Shown: piece by piece, positions 8,338 through 17,137 of the stretch
How the letters are laid out: every line of letters begins with the position of its first letter
Position numbering within the stretch: position 1 is the first letter of the stretch
Assembly (NCBI RefSeq): GCF_016758195.1
Contig: NZ_QYAC01000006.1
Location: 186,001-250,000 of the forward strand
Direction of reading: 5' to 3'
Length of the DNA: 64,000 nt
DNA from: Leucobacter chromiireducens subsp. solipictus
GTDB lineage: Bacteria > Actinomycetota > Actinomycetes > Actinomycetales > Microbacteriaceae
Translations under genes and position numbers: made by a program
The notes under the pieces: generated by a model
Databases searched by the model: none
Told to the model about the DNA's origin: nothing
What the model saw: only the letters and a program-made list of their open reading frames with translations

Positions 8338-10125
8338 CTACGCCTCGGGAACGTCCAGGCCGTTCACGCGCTGAATCTCGCGCTGGTACTCGGCCACAAC
8401 GCTGCGGGAGACGCGGCAGTCGAGCACGATCGTGCCCTGCGCCCCCGCGGCGGTCCACTCGCCCAGCGCGTCGAGGTCGGCAAGGGTGCGGACCTGCACA
8501 CCCTGCGCGCCGAGCGCCGCGGAAACCCCGGCGAAGTCCACGTCCGGGATGAGCATGGGGCCCTCGTCGAGACCCATCACGCCGTAGAGGTGCACCTCGG
8601 CCCCGTAGGCGCCGTCGTTCCACACCACGATCACGGTGCTCGGGGAGGTCCGGATCGCGGTCTCGAGATCGGCGAGGGCCATCAGCCCACCACCGTCACC
8701 CGTGCTGAGGACGGCGGTCGTGCCGGGCGCGGCGGCGGCGACACCCGCGACCGTCGGGAAGCCGAGCCCGATGGTCTGGTAGGCGGTGCCGACCATGATC
8801 ATCCGCTCGGGCGAGGCGACGGGCCAGTACATGTTGGCCCAGCCGATGAAGTGGCCGCCGTCGGTCGTGACGTGGCGGTTCTCGGGCAACAGCTCGCCAA
8901 TGCGCGCAGCGACGGCACGCGGATCGAGGCGGCCGTCCGCGCACAGGCCTTCGGCGGTCGCGCCCGTGCCCGTGTCGCGGACGCGGAGCGATCCACCCGC
9001 TTCAAGTCCCGCCACGCGCGTGCGCCAGCCGGCGGTGCGCGGCTCGGCGGACTCGATCGCGCCGAGCATGGTGGCGAGGGTTGCCCGGGCGTCGCCCTGG
9101 AGCAGCAGGTGCGTGATCGGGTGGTTCGACTTCGGCGGGGCCACCTGCTCGGTGTCGATCCGGATCACGGTGGTGCCCGCGCTGAACAGCTCACCGAAGC
9201 GCATGGTGAACTGGTTCAGGCTCGCGCCCACCACGAGCACCACATCGGCCTCGTGAAGCACCTCCATGGCGGGGATCTGTCCGAATCCGCCGGTGATCCC
9301 GAGATCGTACTGCTGCGCGGGGAAGATTCCGCGCGCGAGCGCCGTGCTCGAGGTGAGCGCGCCGAGCGCGTCGGCCACTCGCCCGAGTTCTGCGGCGGCA
9401 CCCGACACGTGGGCACCCCGGCCCGCGAGGATCAGGGGGCGCTCGGCCTCGAGGAGCGCCAGCACGGCGGCCTCGAGCTGGTGCGCGGCGAGGCCCGCGA
9501 TCGGCTCGCTGCTCGGGGTTGCCGGCGCGGGAACGGCGGAGTCGGCGACGGAGGCGCTCAGCGCGGCGAGCACCGCGGGATCGTTCAGGTCGATACCGCC
9601 CGCGGCGGCCTGCTCAGGCTGGGCCGGGGCGACGGCGGGTGCCGTGACGAGGTCGTAGGGGATCCCGAGCACGACGGGGCGGCGGAAGCGCTGCGCGTAG
9701 GAGACTGCGCGCTCCACGGTGCGGTCGATGTTCGTCACCGTGAGCATGTGCGTGCGGACGCCGAGCGCCGCGGCGAGCATCTCCTGGTCGACGTCCCAGG
9801 GGCGGGGGCCCGAGCTTGGCGCGTCGCCCACGACGACGAGCATCGGGGTGCGGGCCTGGGCCGCCTCGGCGAGCGCGGTGAGGGTGTTCGTGAATCCCGC
9901 ACCGTAGGTGGTGGTGGCGATCGCGAGCTTGCCGCTCACGCGGGAGTACGCGTCAGCGGCCGCGACGGTGCCCGCCTCGTGGCGTACCGCCGTGTACGCG
10001 ACGCCGGCCTCGGCGAGGCTCTCGATGAGGTGCGCGTTCCCGTTCCCCATGAGGCCGAAGCTGTGGTCGGCGTGACGGGCGAGCGAGGCGGCCAGGGTGC
10101 GCGTGAGCGTGGATGGAGTGGACAT
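8338..10125 (-). CDS. Thiamine-diphosphate-dependent enzyme (acetolactate synthase/benzoylformate decarboxylase-like)
   Basis: 595 residues, the usual three-domain layout of the ThDP 2-ketoacid family. ATG at 10125 has AAGGA eight bases upstream on the minus strand. The N-terminal domain has the catalytic Glu in RHEAGTVAAADAYSR (about residue 50). The middle domain follows near residue 200. The C-terminal domain holds the ThDP motif from GDGGG to WNDGAYGAEV. The active-site GHFIGWANMYWPV block is not that of a housekeeping acetolactate synthase. A specialised decarboxylase, carboligase or lyase is likely; the substrate is unknown. The IclR gene lies upstream on the same strand, 532 bases away. 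Confidence 0.85.
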   Translation of the reverse strand: MSTPSTLTRTLAASLARHADHSFGLMGNGNAHLIESLAEAGVAYTAVRHEAGTVAAADAYSRVSGKLAIATTTYGAGFTNTLTALAEAAQARTPMLVVVGDAPSSGPRPWDVDQEMLAAALGVRTHMLTVTNIDRTVERAVSYAQRFRRPVVLGIPYDLVTAPAVAPAQPEQAAAGGIDLNDPAVLAALSASVADSAVPAPATPSSEPIAGLAAHQLEAAVLALLEAERPLILAGRGAHVSGAAAELGRVADALGALTSSTALARGIFPAQQYDLGITGGFGQIPAMEVLHEADVVLVVGASLNQFTMRFGELFSAGTTVIRIDTEQVAPPKSNHPITHLLLQGDARATLATMLGAIESAEPRTAGWRTRVAGLEAGGSLRVRDTGTGATAEGLCADGRLDPRAVAARIGELLPENRHVTTDGGHFIGWANMYWPVASPERMIMVGTAYQTIGLGFPTVAGVAAAAPGTTAVLSTGDGGGLMALADLETAIRTSPSTVIVVWNDGAYGAEVHLYGVMGLDEGPMLIPDVDFAGVSAALGAQGVQVRTLADLDALGEWTAAGAQGTIVLDCRVSRSVVAEYQREIQRVNGLDVPEA

Positions 10126-10327
10126 CACAGAAATCCTTATGCGAAAAGACGAATGGATTGAAACCGTGTATGTCTCGCCGGGCATCAATGCCGCGGCAGC
10201 AGCGCCCCTTTTTCGCGCGCCTTAGCCGGCCGGGTCGGAGTACCTCCCAACCGAGCTGGACCTCTCCATCATAGGGGGTGCCGGATCGGACGTGGGGCAG
10301 GGGTGCGCGATGCGCGGCGTGCGGTGC

Positions 10328-10441
10328 GCGGCGTGCGAGGTGTGCCCGTCGTCCGAGGTGTGCGCGGCGTACGAGGTGTGACCGCCGTCCGAGATCTGCG
10401 CGCTGTCCGAGGTATGCCCGTCGTCCGAGGTGCGCTCGTTG
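10328..10441. repeat. Degenerate 18-bp tandem repeat
   Basis: GAG trinucleotides recur exactly every 18 bases (10337, 10355, 10373, 10391, 10409, 10427) within units of the form CGTCGTCCGAGGTGTGCG. At least six units, each diverged by a few bases. The unit length is a multiple of three, like the in-frame repeats in several proteins of this window. Confidence 0.75.
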
Positions 10442-10476
10442 TTCGCGGTGTGCCGGCAGAGCAGCGACCAACGCAC

Positions 10477-10538
10477 CGGACATCCTGCGGCCGCGTCGTG
10501 ATTCCCGGGGAAAATCTCCTGTGCAATCGTGGATCTCC
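10477..10538. repeat. GAAAAT-core intergenic repeat, copy A
   Basis: Aligns over about 60 bases with 18676-18736. Shared blocks are ATCCTGCG, GTCG, GAAAATCTCC, GTG and a final ATCTCC. The core ATTCCCGGGGAAAAT is a short palindrome, as in the two related hairpins at 30162 and 33377. Confidence 0.75.
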
Positions 10539-10657
10539 GCCGCGATGGTCGGTGCCCGCGCACCTCGCCCCGAGCACCGGGCCCCGCCGCAGGCCCGCCG
10601 CAGCCCTGCCGCAGGCCCTGCCGCGGGCGCTGCCGCGGGCGCTGCCTCCGCGGGGTG

Positions 10658-11377
10658 CTAGCGGTAGTTCTGGGAGATCCGCTCGGCGGCGTGCCGCAGC
10701 GCCACCACGACGTCGTCGACGGAGTCCGGGTGGTTGAAGTGCACGACGGCGATTGCCGCGGGGGCCTCGCCTTCGAGGCGCAACGGCACGGCGATGGCGG
10801 TGACCCCGTCGATCACCTCGTTGCGGCTGAGGGCGTAGCCGTCGCGCTGCGTCGCGGCCGCGGCCTCGCTGAGTTCCTCGTGCCCGAACGCTGCCGCGCG
10901 CTCGGCGCGGCTGAGGCTCGACTCGATCGCGTGACCGGGGGCGCCGCGATCGAGCGGATGGCGGACGCCCGGGTTTCGGGCGATCGTCGCGGACACGTTC
11001 GACGGTTCCACCGACACCAGGGTGACCACCTCGTCAGCGTCGAGGATCGTGACGAACGCGGTCATGCCGAGCGTGTAGGCGAGTTCAGACACGGGCTGCA
11101 TCGCGGCTGTGTGGAGCATGGGCGCGACGCCGCGGGCCAGCACGGTGAGCTTGGGGCCGAGGCGGATCCGCCCGCCGGAATCCCGTGCGACGAAGCGGTG
11201 CTGCTCCAGGGTGCGCAGGATCCGGTAGGCGTTCGATCGGTGCACGCCGAGGCCCTCGGCGAGCTCGGTGATCGTCATTGGGATCTCGGCTTCGGCCAGG
11301 ATTTCGAGGGCACGCAGGCCGCGGGCCAGGGTCTGGGAGCCGGCCGGCGGGGCGGGCGCCTCGGTGTGCTCAGTCAT
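10658..11377 (-). CDS. IclR family transcriptional regulator
   Basis: 239 residues with the standard IclR layout: an N-terminal winged helix-turn-helix (about residues 15-75; ITELAEGLGVHRSNAYRILR is the recognition region) and a C-terminal effector-binding domain (about 90-239) with the block AIAVPLRLEG. ATG at 11377. It is divergent from the MobA-like hydroxylase at 11521, with a perfect palindrome at 11466-11486 between them, the typical arrangement for an IclR protein controlling an aromatic catabolic gene and itself. Confidence 0.94.
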   Translation of the reverse strand: MTEHTEAPAPPAGSQTLARGLRALEILAEAEIPMTITELAEGLGVHRSNAYRILRTLEQHRFVARDSGGRIRLGPKLTVLARGVAPMLHTAAMQPVSELAYTLGMTAFVTILDADEVVTLVSVEPSNVSATIARNPGVRHPLDRGAPGHAIESSLSRAERAAAFGHEELSEAAAATQRDGYALSRNEVIDGVTAIAVPLRLEGEAPAAIAVVHFNHPDSVDDVVVALRHAAERISQNYR

Positions 11378-11465
11378 ATTCTCTCTATTCTGGCCGAAAC
11401 TTGGCTGCCGTGGTGTTGTGCGAACGCGCGTCTCGCTCTATCCTGAGTGTGCGATATTCAAACTT

Positions 11466-11486
11466 CGTGTTCAATTATAGAACACG
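11466..11486. promoter_or_regulatory. Candidate IclR operator
   Basis: Perfect inverted repeat CGTGTTC-7 bases-GAACACG, with an AT-rich centre (AATTATA) that stands out in this GC-rich DNA. It lies 34 bases before the GTG of the hydroxylase gene and 88 bases from the IclR start. Arms and spacing fit an IclR-type operator; binding is inferred. Confidence 0.7.
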
Positions 11487-11520
11487 GCCTGGCGTGAGTG
11501 CCAGGGAGTGAGGAGAAACA

Positions 11521-13425
11521 GTGCAGTTCCACCACCACGGATATGTCTCCACGGATCCGCGCGTCCAGCCGGCCGCCGGAATTGGGCTCGATCGGCCGGA
11601 CGAGCTGCCGAGCGAGATGGACGTCTTGATCGTCGGATCGGGTCCCGCCGGCATTGTCGCCGCCGCGCAGCTGGCCCAGTTCCCGAACGTCGTCACCCGC
11701 GTCGTCGAGCGCCGGGACTCGCGTCTGGTGCTCGGCCAGGCCGACGGGATTCAGGCGCGCAGCGTCGAGACCTTCCAGGCGTTCGGCTTTGCCCAGCAGA
11801 TCATCCAGGAGGCGTACCAGATCACGGAGACGAGCTTCTGGACGCCGGATCCGGCCAACCCGAAGAACATCGTCCGCAGTTCCGTCACGCCGGACGATCC
11901 CCAGGGCATCTCCGAGTTCCCGCACCTGATCGTGAACCAGGCCCGGGTCATCGACTACTTCGCGGAATACGCCCGCAGGGCACCCGCCCGCGGCGACATC
12001 GACTACGGCTACGAGTTTGTCGGCCTCGAGGTCGGCGAGGGGGAGTACCCCGTCGCGGTGACCCTCCGCAAGGTGTCCGGCCAGACCGGTGCGGGCATCA
12101 ACGCCGCCGCCGCGGCGGACGCCGAGCAGGGCGAGACCGTCGTGGTGCACACGAAGTACGTGATCGGGGCCGATGGCGCACGGTCCACGGTGCGCCGAGC
12201 TATCGGCGGCTCCCTGAGCGGCGACCAGGCGTTCCACGCCTGGGGCGTGATGGACGTGCTCTCGGTCACGGACTTCCCCGACATCCGCAAGAAGTGCATC
12301 ATCCACTCCGAGGCGGGCAGCATCCTGCACATCCCGCGTGAGGGGAACCACCTCGCCCGGATCTACGTCGACCTCGGCGAGGTGGACGAGCAGGACGGGG
12401 GCAAGGTGCGCGACACCCCGCTCGAGGACGTCATTGCGCAGGCCAACGCGATCATGCACCCCTACACCCTCGACGTGCGCAACGTGGCCTGGCACAGCGT
12501 CTACGAGGTCGCGCACCGTCTCACGGATCGCTTTGACGACGCCGAGACCTCGCCCGACGGCAAGCAGCGCGTATTCCTGATGGGCGACGCCTGCCACACG
12601 CACAGCGCGAAGGCGGGCCAGGGTATGAACGTGTCCATGCAGGACGGGTGGAACCTGGGCTGGAAGCTCGGCTACGTGATCGAGGGCCGCAGCCCCGAGT
12701 CCCTGCTCCAGACGTACTCCGACGAGCGCCGCGTCACCGCGAAGAACCTCATCGACTTCGACAAAGAGTGGTCCACGCTCATGGCGAAGAAGCCCGAGGA
12801 GTTCGATTCCCCGGGGCAGCTCGAGGAGTTCTACGTGCAGACGGCCGAGTTCCCGGCCGGCTTCATGACCGAGTACACGGAGTCGATGCTCACGGGCACC
12901 GGGGAGCACCAGGCTCTCGCACCCGGCTTCCCCCTGGGCAAGCGCTTCAAGTCGGTCATGACGACGCGCGTGTCCGACGCGGTCGATGTGCACCTCGGAC
13001 ACCATCACCGCGCGGACGGCCGGTTCCGCGTGTACGCGTTCGCCGACGCCTCGGGCGAGCGGCTGAACGCCTGGGCCGAGTGGCTGCTCTCGAACACCGC
13101 GTCTCCGCTGCAGCGCTTCACGCCGCTCGGCGGCGACCTCGACGCGATCTTCGACGTCAAGGCCGTCTACCAGCAGGAGCACCACAGCGTCGACATCATG
13201 CAAGCATCGAAGCTGTTTCTCCCGCTCACGGGGCCCTTCCAGCTCGTGGACTACGAAAAGATCTACGCGGCGAAGCCGGGCGAGGATATCTTCGACGAGC
13301 GCGGGATCAGCCGCGACGGTGCCGTGGTGATCGTGCGCCCGGACCAGTACGTGTCCGCCGTGCTGCCGCTCACCGATCCCGAGGCGGTGGCGCGCTTCTT
13401 CGAGCCGATCTTCCTGACGCCGTAG
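11521..13425 (+). CDS. mobA: FAD-dependent aromatic hydroxylase (3-hydroxybenzoate 4-monooxygenase/phenol hydroxylase type)
   Basis: 634 residues, class A flavin monooxygenase of the MobA/PheA group. GTG start at 11521 with GAGGAG nine bases upstream. Motifs: GSGPAG at 39-44, VIGADGARSTVRRAIGG (DG motif), GDACHTHSAKAGQGMN (second FAD motif), then a thioredoxin-like C-terminal domain (about residues 440-634) typical of this long subfamily. The opening MQFHHHGYVSTDPR and the length agree best with 3-hydroxybenzoate 4-monooxygenase, which makes protocatechuate; phenol or another hydroxybenzoate cannot be excluded. It is controlled by a divergent IclR gene. No ring-cleavage genes are in the window. 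Confidence 0.88.
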   Translation: MQFHHHGYVSTDPRVQPAAGIGLDRPDELPSEMDVLIVGSGPAGIVAAAQLAQFPNVVTRVVERRDSRLVLGQADGIQARSVETFQAFGFAQQIIQEAYQITETSFWTPDPANPKNIVRSSVTPDDPQGISEFPHLIVNQARVIDYFAEYARRAPARGDIDYGYEFVGLEVGEGEYPVAVTLRKVSGQTGAGINAAAAADAEQGETVVVHTKYVIGADGARSTVRRAIGGSLSGDQAFHAWGVMDVLSVTDFPDIRKKCIIHSEAGSILHIPREGNHLARIYVDLGEVDEQDGGKVRDTPLEDVIAQANAIMHPYTLDVRNVAWHSVYEVAHRLTDRFDDAETSPDGKQRVFLMGDACHTHSAKAGQGMNVSMQDGWNLGWKLGYVIEGRSPESLLQTYSDERRVTAKNLIDFDKEWSTLMAKKPEEFDSPGQLEEFYVQTAEFPAGFMTEYTESMLTGTGEHQALAPGFPLGKRFKSVMTTRVSDAVDVHLGHHHRADGRFRVYAFADASGERLNAWAEWLLSNTASPLQRFTPLGGDLDAIFDVKAVYQQEHHSVDIMQASKLFLPLTGPFQLVDYEKIYAAKPGEDIFDERGISRDGAVVIVRPDQYVSAVLPLTDPEAVARFFEPIFLTP

Positions 13426-13440
13426 CGCGCGCCGCACAGT

Positions 13441-13476
13441 GTGTGGCCGGGACCCCGCGTGGGGCCCCGGCCACAC
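13441..13476 (+). terminator. Terminator-like hairpin after mobA-like gene
   Basis: Arms GTGTGGCCGGG and CCCGGCCACAC (11 bases) extend inward, after one mismatch, by CCCC/GGGG around a GCGT loop. It starts 15 bases after the stop codon. No T-run. Confidence 0.65.
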
Positions 13477-13649
13477 GCGTTTCTGGCCACGCGTTCCGGA
13501 CACGGTACGCTCCGCGCCACGCTCCGTCTCGCTGCGCTGCGCCGCCGCAACCGCCGGACCCGAAGATCGTCGGCGTCACCCCCGGGCACCCGGGAATGGC
13601 GCTGCCGCTCGTGTCATCTCCCGCGGGCATCGGCCGAACGGCCGAGGGA

Positions 13650-13673
13650 CCCCGGATCCATATGGATCCGGGG
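13650..13673 (-). terminator. Perfect 24-bp palindrome after dehydrogenase gene
   Basis: CCCCGGATCCAT followed by its exact complement with no loop, 27 bases past the stop of the minus-strand dehydrogenase. It is placed as a terminator; the lack of a spacer also allows a protein-binding site. Confidence 0.5.
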
Positions 13674-13699
13674 CCCCTCAGTCGCGGGTGGCGGAGTAC

Positions 13700-15058
13700 T
13701 TACTTCGCGGCGAAGCGGAAGAGCTTCTTGTTCGCGAACTCCAGCATGCCGACCTTGCCCAGCTCGCGGCCGTAGCCCGACTTCTTGACGCCACCGAAGG
13801 GCACGTCAGCGCCCTCGAGGCCGGCGCCACCGATGAAGACCATGCCCACGTCGAGCTGGTTGCCGACGCGCTCGGCGCGATCCAGGTCGTCGCAGATCAC
13901 GACGGAGCCCAGGCCGTACGGCGAGGAGTTGGCGAGCGAGATCGCCTCTTCGTCGCTCGAGACCTTGTACAGCTGTGCGACGGGGCCGAAGAGCTCCTGG
14001 CTGTACACGTCCATCGCCGGGGTGATGTTCGTCAGCACCGAGGGGGTGTAGAGGTTGCCCTCGGGGCTGTTGTCGCCCACGAGGATCTCGGCACCCTGAT
14101 CCACGGCACCCTGCACCTGCGCGGAGAGGGTCTTGGTCGCGGCGTCCGAGGACATCGGGCCGAAGTCGCCCGACTCGTAGGACTGCCCGGCGATGGCGGC
14201 CTTGAACTTCTCCGTGAACTCGTCGAAGTACTTGTCCATGACCACGATGCGCTTGGAGCCGTTGCAGGCCTGGCCCGTGTTCTCCATGCGGCCGCCCACG
14301 GCGTGCTCGACCGCGTGGTCCAGATCGTCGGTGTCGAGGACGAGGAAGACGTCCGAGCCGCCGAGCTCGAGCACGCACTTCTTGAGTGCGCGGCCGGCCT
14401 GCTCAGCGACGATCGCGCCCGCGCGCTCCGAGCCGGTCAGCGAGACGCCCTGGATGCGATCGTCGGCAATGATGTCCGAGATCTGATCGTGCGTCGCGAA
14501 GACGTTGACGTACGCACCCTTCGGGAAGCCTGCGTCGAGGAACAGCTGCTCGAGGGCGAGCGCCGACTCGGGGCACTGTGCCGCGTGCTTCAGGATGATC
14601 GTGTTGCCGAGGATCAGGTTCGGGACGGCGAAGCGTGCGACCTGGTAGTAGGGGTAGTTCCAGGGCATGATGCCCAGGATGACGCCCGTGCCCTGGAAGC
14701 GGAAGAAGCTCTTCAGGCCGTCCTCGACCTCGAGCTGCTCGTCCGCGAGCCAGTTCTCAGCGTTCTTCGCGAACGCAGCCGTGATCGCACCCGAGAACTC
14801 AGCCTCGCCGATCGACTGGTCGAGCGGCTTGCCCATCTCGCGGTTGATGATCGCGCCGAGCTCGTCCTTGCGCTCGTCGAACAGCTCCGCCGCGCGCTGT
14901 GCCAGCGCCGCGCGCTCGGCGACGGTGGTCTTGCGCGCCCAGTCGGTGTAGGCCTGCTGCGCAGCGGCCAGTGACGCCTCGATCTCCTCCGAGGTTGCAT
15001 CGGGGTAGGTGGCGAGGGTCTCGCCCGTAGCCGGGTTAATGACGGCAAACGTGCTCAT
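13700..15058 (-). CDS. gabD: NAD(P)-dependent succinate-semialdehyde dehydrogenase family protein
   Basis: 452 residues, aldehyde dehydrogenase superfamily, GabD-like. ATG at 15058 with AAGGAG thirteen bases upstream. Motifs: MPWNYPYYQVARF, catalytic Glu in VLELGGSD and catalytic Cys in ENTGQACNGSKR, then the C-terminal PFGGVKKSGYGRELG. The family oxidises succinate semialdehyde to succinate, or closely related semialdehydes. The divergent neighbour is an amine or amino-acid permease followed by a polyamine-oxidase-like enzyme, so a role late in polyamine or GABA breakdown is plausible. Cofactor choice is not read here. Confidence 0.88.
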   Translation of the reverse strand: MSTFAVINPATGETLATYPDATSEEIEASLAAAQQAYTDWARKTTVAERAALAQRAAELFDERKDELGAIINREMGKPLDQSIGEAEFSGAITAAFAKNAENWLADEQLEVEDGLKSFFRFQGTGVILGIMPWNYPYYQVARFAVPNLILGNTIILKHAAQCPESALALEQLFLDAGFPKGAYVNVFATHDQISDIIADDRIQGVSLTGSERAGAIVAEQAGRALKKCVLELGGSDVFLVLDTDDLDHAVEHAVGGRMENTGQACNGSKRIVVMDKYFDEFTEKFKAAIAGQSYESGDFGPMSSDAATKTLSAQVQGAVDQGAEILVGDNSPEGNLYTPSVLTNITPAMDVYSQELFGPVAQLYKVSSDEEAISLANSSPYGLGSVVICDDLDRAERVGNQLDVGMVFIGGAGLEGADVPFGGVKKSGYGRELGKVGMLEFANKKLFRFAAK

Positions 15059-15469
15059 AAATGACTCACTCCTTAGTGGCTGTGTCGAAATAGTGACGCT
15101 TCCCAGTCTCGCACACCGCGGTGCGCGGCACTAGCTCGGCGCGCTCCGAGTTTTCGAATGCTCTGTGGGGTCGGACCATGGATTTCGTAGCAAAGTCGAC
15201 TCTTGGCAACGGAATCGGTCGAGTTTGGGGCGTGCGTCACGGCGCGTCGCGCGGTGGGTGAACGTTGGCTGAGCATCCTGTCTCCGCTGGGCCGTGCGCG
15301 GGGCTTCCCGCGCACGCGGGTGTGTCCGGGCAGGTTCGACGCGCGGACCTGCGATCCTGCGCAGAATGAGGCAGAATGTCAGTACGCATGACAATGCCAT
15401 TGAGGCGAGTGATGCGCACCGCAACGAAGCACGCGGCGAGGACGCCGGAACCGAGAAGAGCACTGCAGT
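15059..15469. promoter_or_regulatory. 411-bp divergent promoter region
   Basis: Lies between the dehydrogenase (minus) and the permease (plus). It contains the dehydrogenase ribosome site and a direct repeat GCAGAATG (at 15362 and 15373) about 100 bases before the permease. GGATTTCGT near 15180 also occurs near 18719 and 21512. I see no confident -35/-10 pair and no gene. Confidence 0.4.
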
Positions 15470-16990
15470 ATGGCGAAGCACACCCTGTCGAACGCGACAG
15501 AAACCGGCCACATCCACGTGGGCAAGGGACTCAATGAGGGCACCCTGGGGGTCGTCGGGTCGACGATGATCGGGCTCGCCTCAACGGCGCCGCTCTACTC
15601 CCTCGCCGCGACGCTCGGCTACGTGATCGTCGCGGTCGGGGCGCAGGCGCCACTCGTGTTCATCGTGGCGTGCATCCCCATGGTGTTCGCCGCGTTCGCC
15701 TACCAGGAGCTCAACCGCGAGATCCCCGACTGCGGCACCACCTTCGTCTGGGGGACCAAAGCATTCGGCCCGGTCACCGGGTGGATCGGCGGCTGGGCCG
15801 TGGCCGTGGCCTCCATCATGGTCCTCGCGAACGTCGGGGAGATCACCGGACAGTACTTCTGGCTCCTGCTCGGCAACACGGAGTTCGCCGAGAACCGCGC
15901 GATCGTGATCGGCACCTCGGTGGTGTTCATGGCGATCATGACGCTCATCAGCACGGTCGGGGTGCAGATCGGGGAGCGCCTGCAGAAGATCCTCGTGGGC
16001 ATCCAGATCCTCGCGATGGTGCTCTTCGGCGTGCTCGCGCTCGTCAACGCCGGCTCGGGCATGAACCCCGACTCCATCGCCTTCGACTGGAACTGGTTCA
16101 ATCCGGCCGAGCTGACCTCCTGGTCCGGCTTCATGCAGGCCGTCCTGCTCGCACTCTTCATCTACTGGGGCTGGGACACCTGCCTCGCGCTGAACGAGGA
16201 GACGAAGAACCCGCGCACCACCCCCGGTCGCGCCGCGCTCTCCAGCATCGTGGTGCTGATCGTGCTCTACGTCGGGGTGTCCGTCGCCGTGATGATGTTC
16301 GCGGGCTTCGGGGACACCGGATTCGGGCTCACCAACGCGGAGAACCTCGACGACGTCTTCACCGTGCTCGGCGGCGCGCTCTTCGGCCCGTGGGGCTGGT
16401 TCCTGATCCTGGGCGTGCTCTTGTCCGCCGCCTCCTCCACGCAGACCACGATCCTCCCGACCGCCCGCGGCACCCTCTCCATGGCGGTGTACCGCGCTCT
16501 CCCCGCGAAGTTCGCGGAGCTGCACCCGAAGTTCAAGACGCCCTGGTTCTCCACCACGGTGATGGGCGTCGCGGCGATCATCTACTACGTGGGCATGTCG
16601 ATCCTCTCCGAGGATATGCTCGCCGACTCGCTCACCTCGATGGGCCTGGCGGTCGCGCTCTACTACGCCATCACCTCGTTCGCGTGCGTCTGGTACTTCC
16701 GGGACACGCTCCGCGACAGCGCACGCAACCTCTGGATGCGCGGGATCCTCCCCGCACTTGGCGGCCTCATGCTCGGCTACGCCTTTGTGCAGTCCGCGAT
16801 CGACATGTGGGCGACGGACTACGGCGAGACCGTCCTGCTGGGTGTGGGCGGCGCGTTCGTGATCGGGGTCGGCGCGATCCTGCTCGGCTTCGTGTTCATG
16901 GGCCTGTGGTGGCTGCGCCCCAACTCGCGCCCGTTCTTCCGCGGTGAGAGCCTGAACCGGGACACCGAGGTGCTCGTCCCGGACGAGTAG
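15470..16990 (+). CDS. APC family amino acid/amine permease
   Basis: 506 residues, about 12 membrane helices, amino acid-polyamine-organocation superfamily. The first helix block GVVGSTMIGLASTAPLYS carries the unwound substrate-binding region typical of APC helix 1. REIPDCGTTFVWGTKAFGP (helix 3 region) is also characteristic. ATG at 15470 with only a weak purine-rich site upstream. A 15-bp tandem repeat separates it from an amine oxidase 147 bases downstream, so the pair may import and oxidise the same amine. The exact substrate is unknown. Confidence 0.88.
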   Translation: MAKHTLSNATETGHIHVGKGLNEGTLGVVGSTMIGLASTAPLYSLAATLGYVIVAVGAQAPLVFIVACIPMVFAAFAYQELNREIPDCGTTFVWGTKAFGPVTGWIGGWAVAVASIMVLANVGEITGQYFWLLLGNTEFAENRAIVIGTSVVFMAIMTLISTVGVQIGERLQKILVGIQILAMVLFGVLALVNAGSGMNPDSIAFDWNWFNPAELTSWSGFMQAVLLALFIYWGWDTCLALNEETKNPRTTPGRAALSSIVVLIVLYVGVSVAVMMFAGFGDTGFGLTNAENLDDVFTVLGGALFGPWGWFLILGVLLSAASSTQTTILPTARGTLSMAVYRALPAKFAELHPKFKTPWFSTTVMGVAAIIYYVGMSILSEDMLADSLTSMGLAVALYYAITSFACVWYFRDTLRDSARNLWMRGILPALGGLMLGYAFVQSAIDMWATDYGETVLLGVGGAFVIGVGAILLGFVFMGLWWLRPNSRPFFRGESLNRDTEVLVPDE

Positions 16991-16994
16991 GCCA

Positions 16995-17086
16995 GCGTCC
17001 GGCCGTCGCCCCGTCCGGCCGCGCTCCGTCCGGCCGCGCTCCGTCCGGCCGCGCTCCGTCCGGCCGCGCTCCGTCCGGCCGTCGCC
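16995..17086. repeat. 15-bp tandem repeat array
   Basis: Four exact copies of CCGTCCGGCCGCGCT (17011-17070), flanked on each side by a partial copy ending GTCCGGCCGTCGCC. It lies between the permease stop and the amine oxidase start. No spacers, so not a CRISPR array. Confidence 0.9.
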
Positions 17087-17137
17087 CCACAGCCGCCCTG
17101 CATCCAGCCGCCGCACCCACATGAATAGGACCCCCGC

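Larger units (their letters stand above)
10126..10657. other. 532-bp spacer between ThDP enzyme and IclR genes
   Basis: No convincing gene. From the left it holds the ThDP enzyme's ribosome site and promoter region, an 18-bp degenerate tandem array (about 10328-10441), one copy of the GAAAAT-core repeat (10477-10538), and GC-rich CTGCCGCGGG-type repetition next to the IclR stop. Minus-strand translation of the array gives HTSDDG-like hexapeptides, but no start or codon signal supports a protein. Confidence 0.6.

Noticed and set aside
10222-10563. Minus-strand frame with HTSDDG hexapeptide repeats
   Set aside because: It arises from the 18-bp tandem array and the intergenic repeat, with no start signal or domain.
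17011-17070. CRISPR-like regular repeat
   Set aside because: Four contiguous 15-bp copies without spacers and no cas genes nearby.
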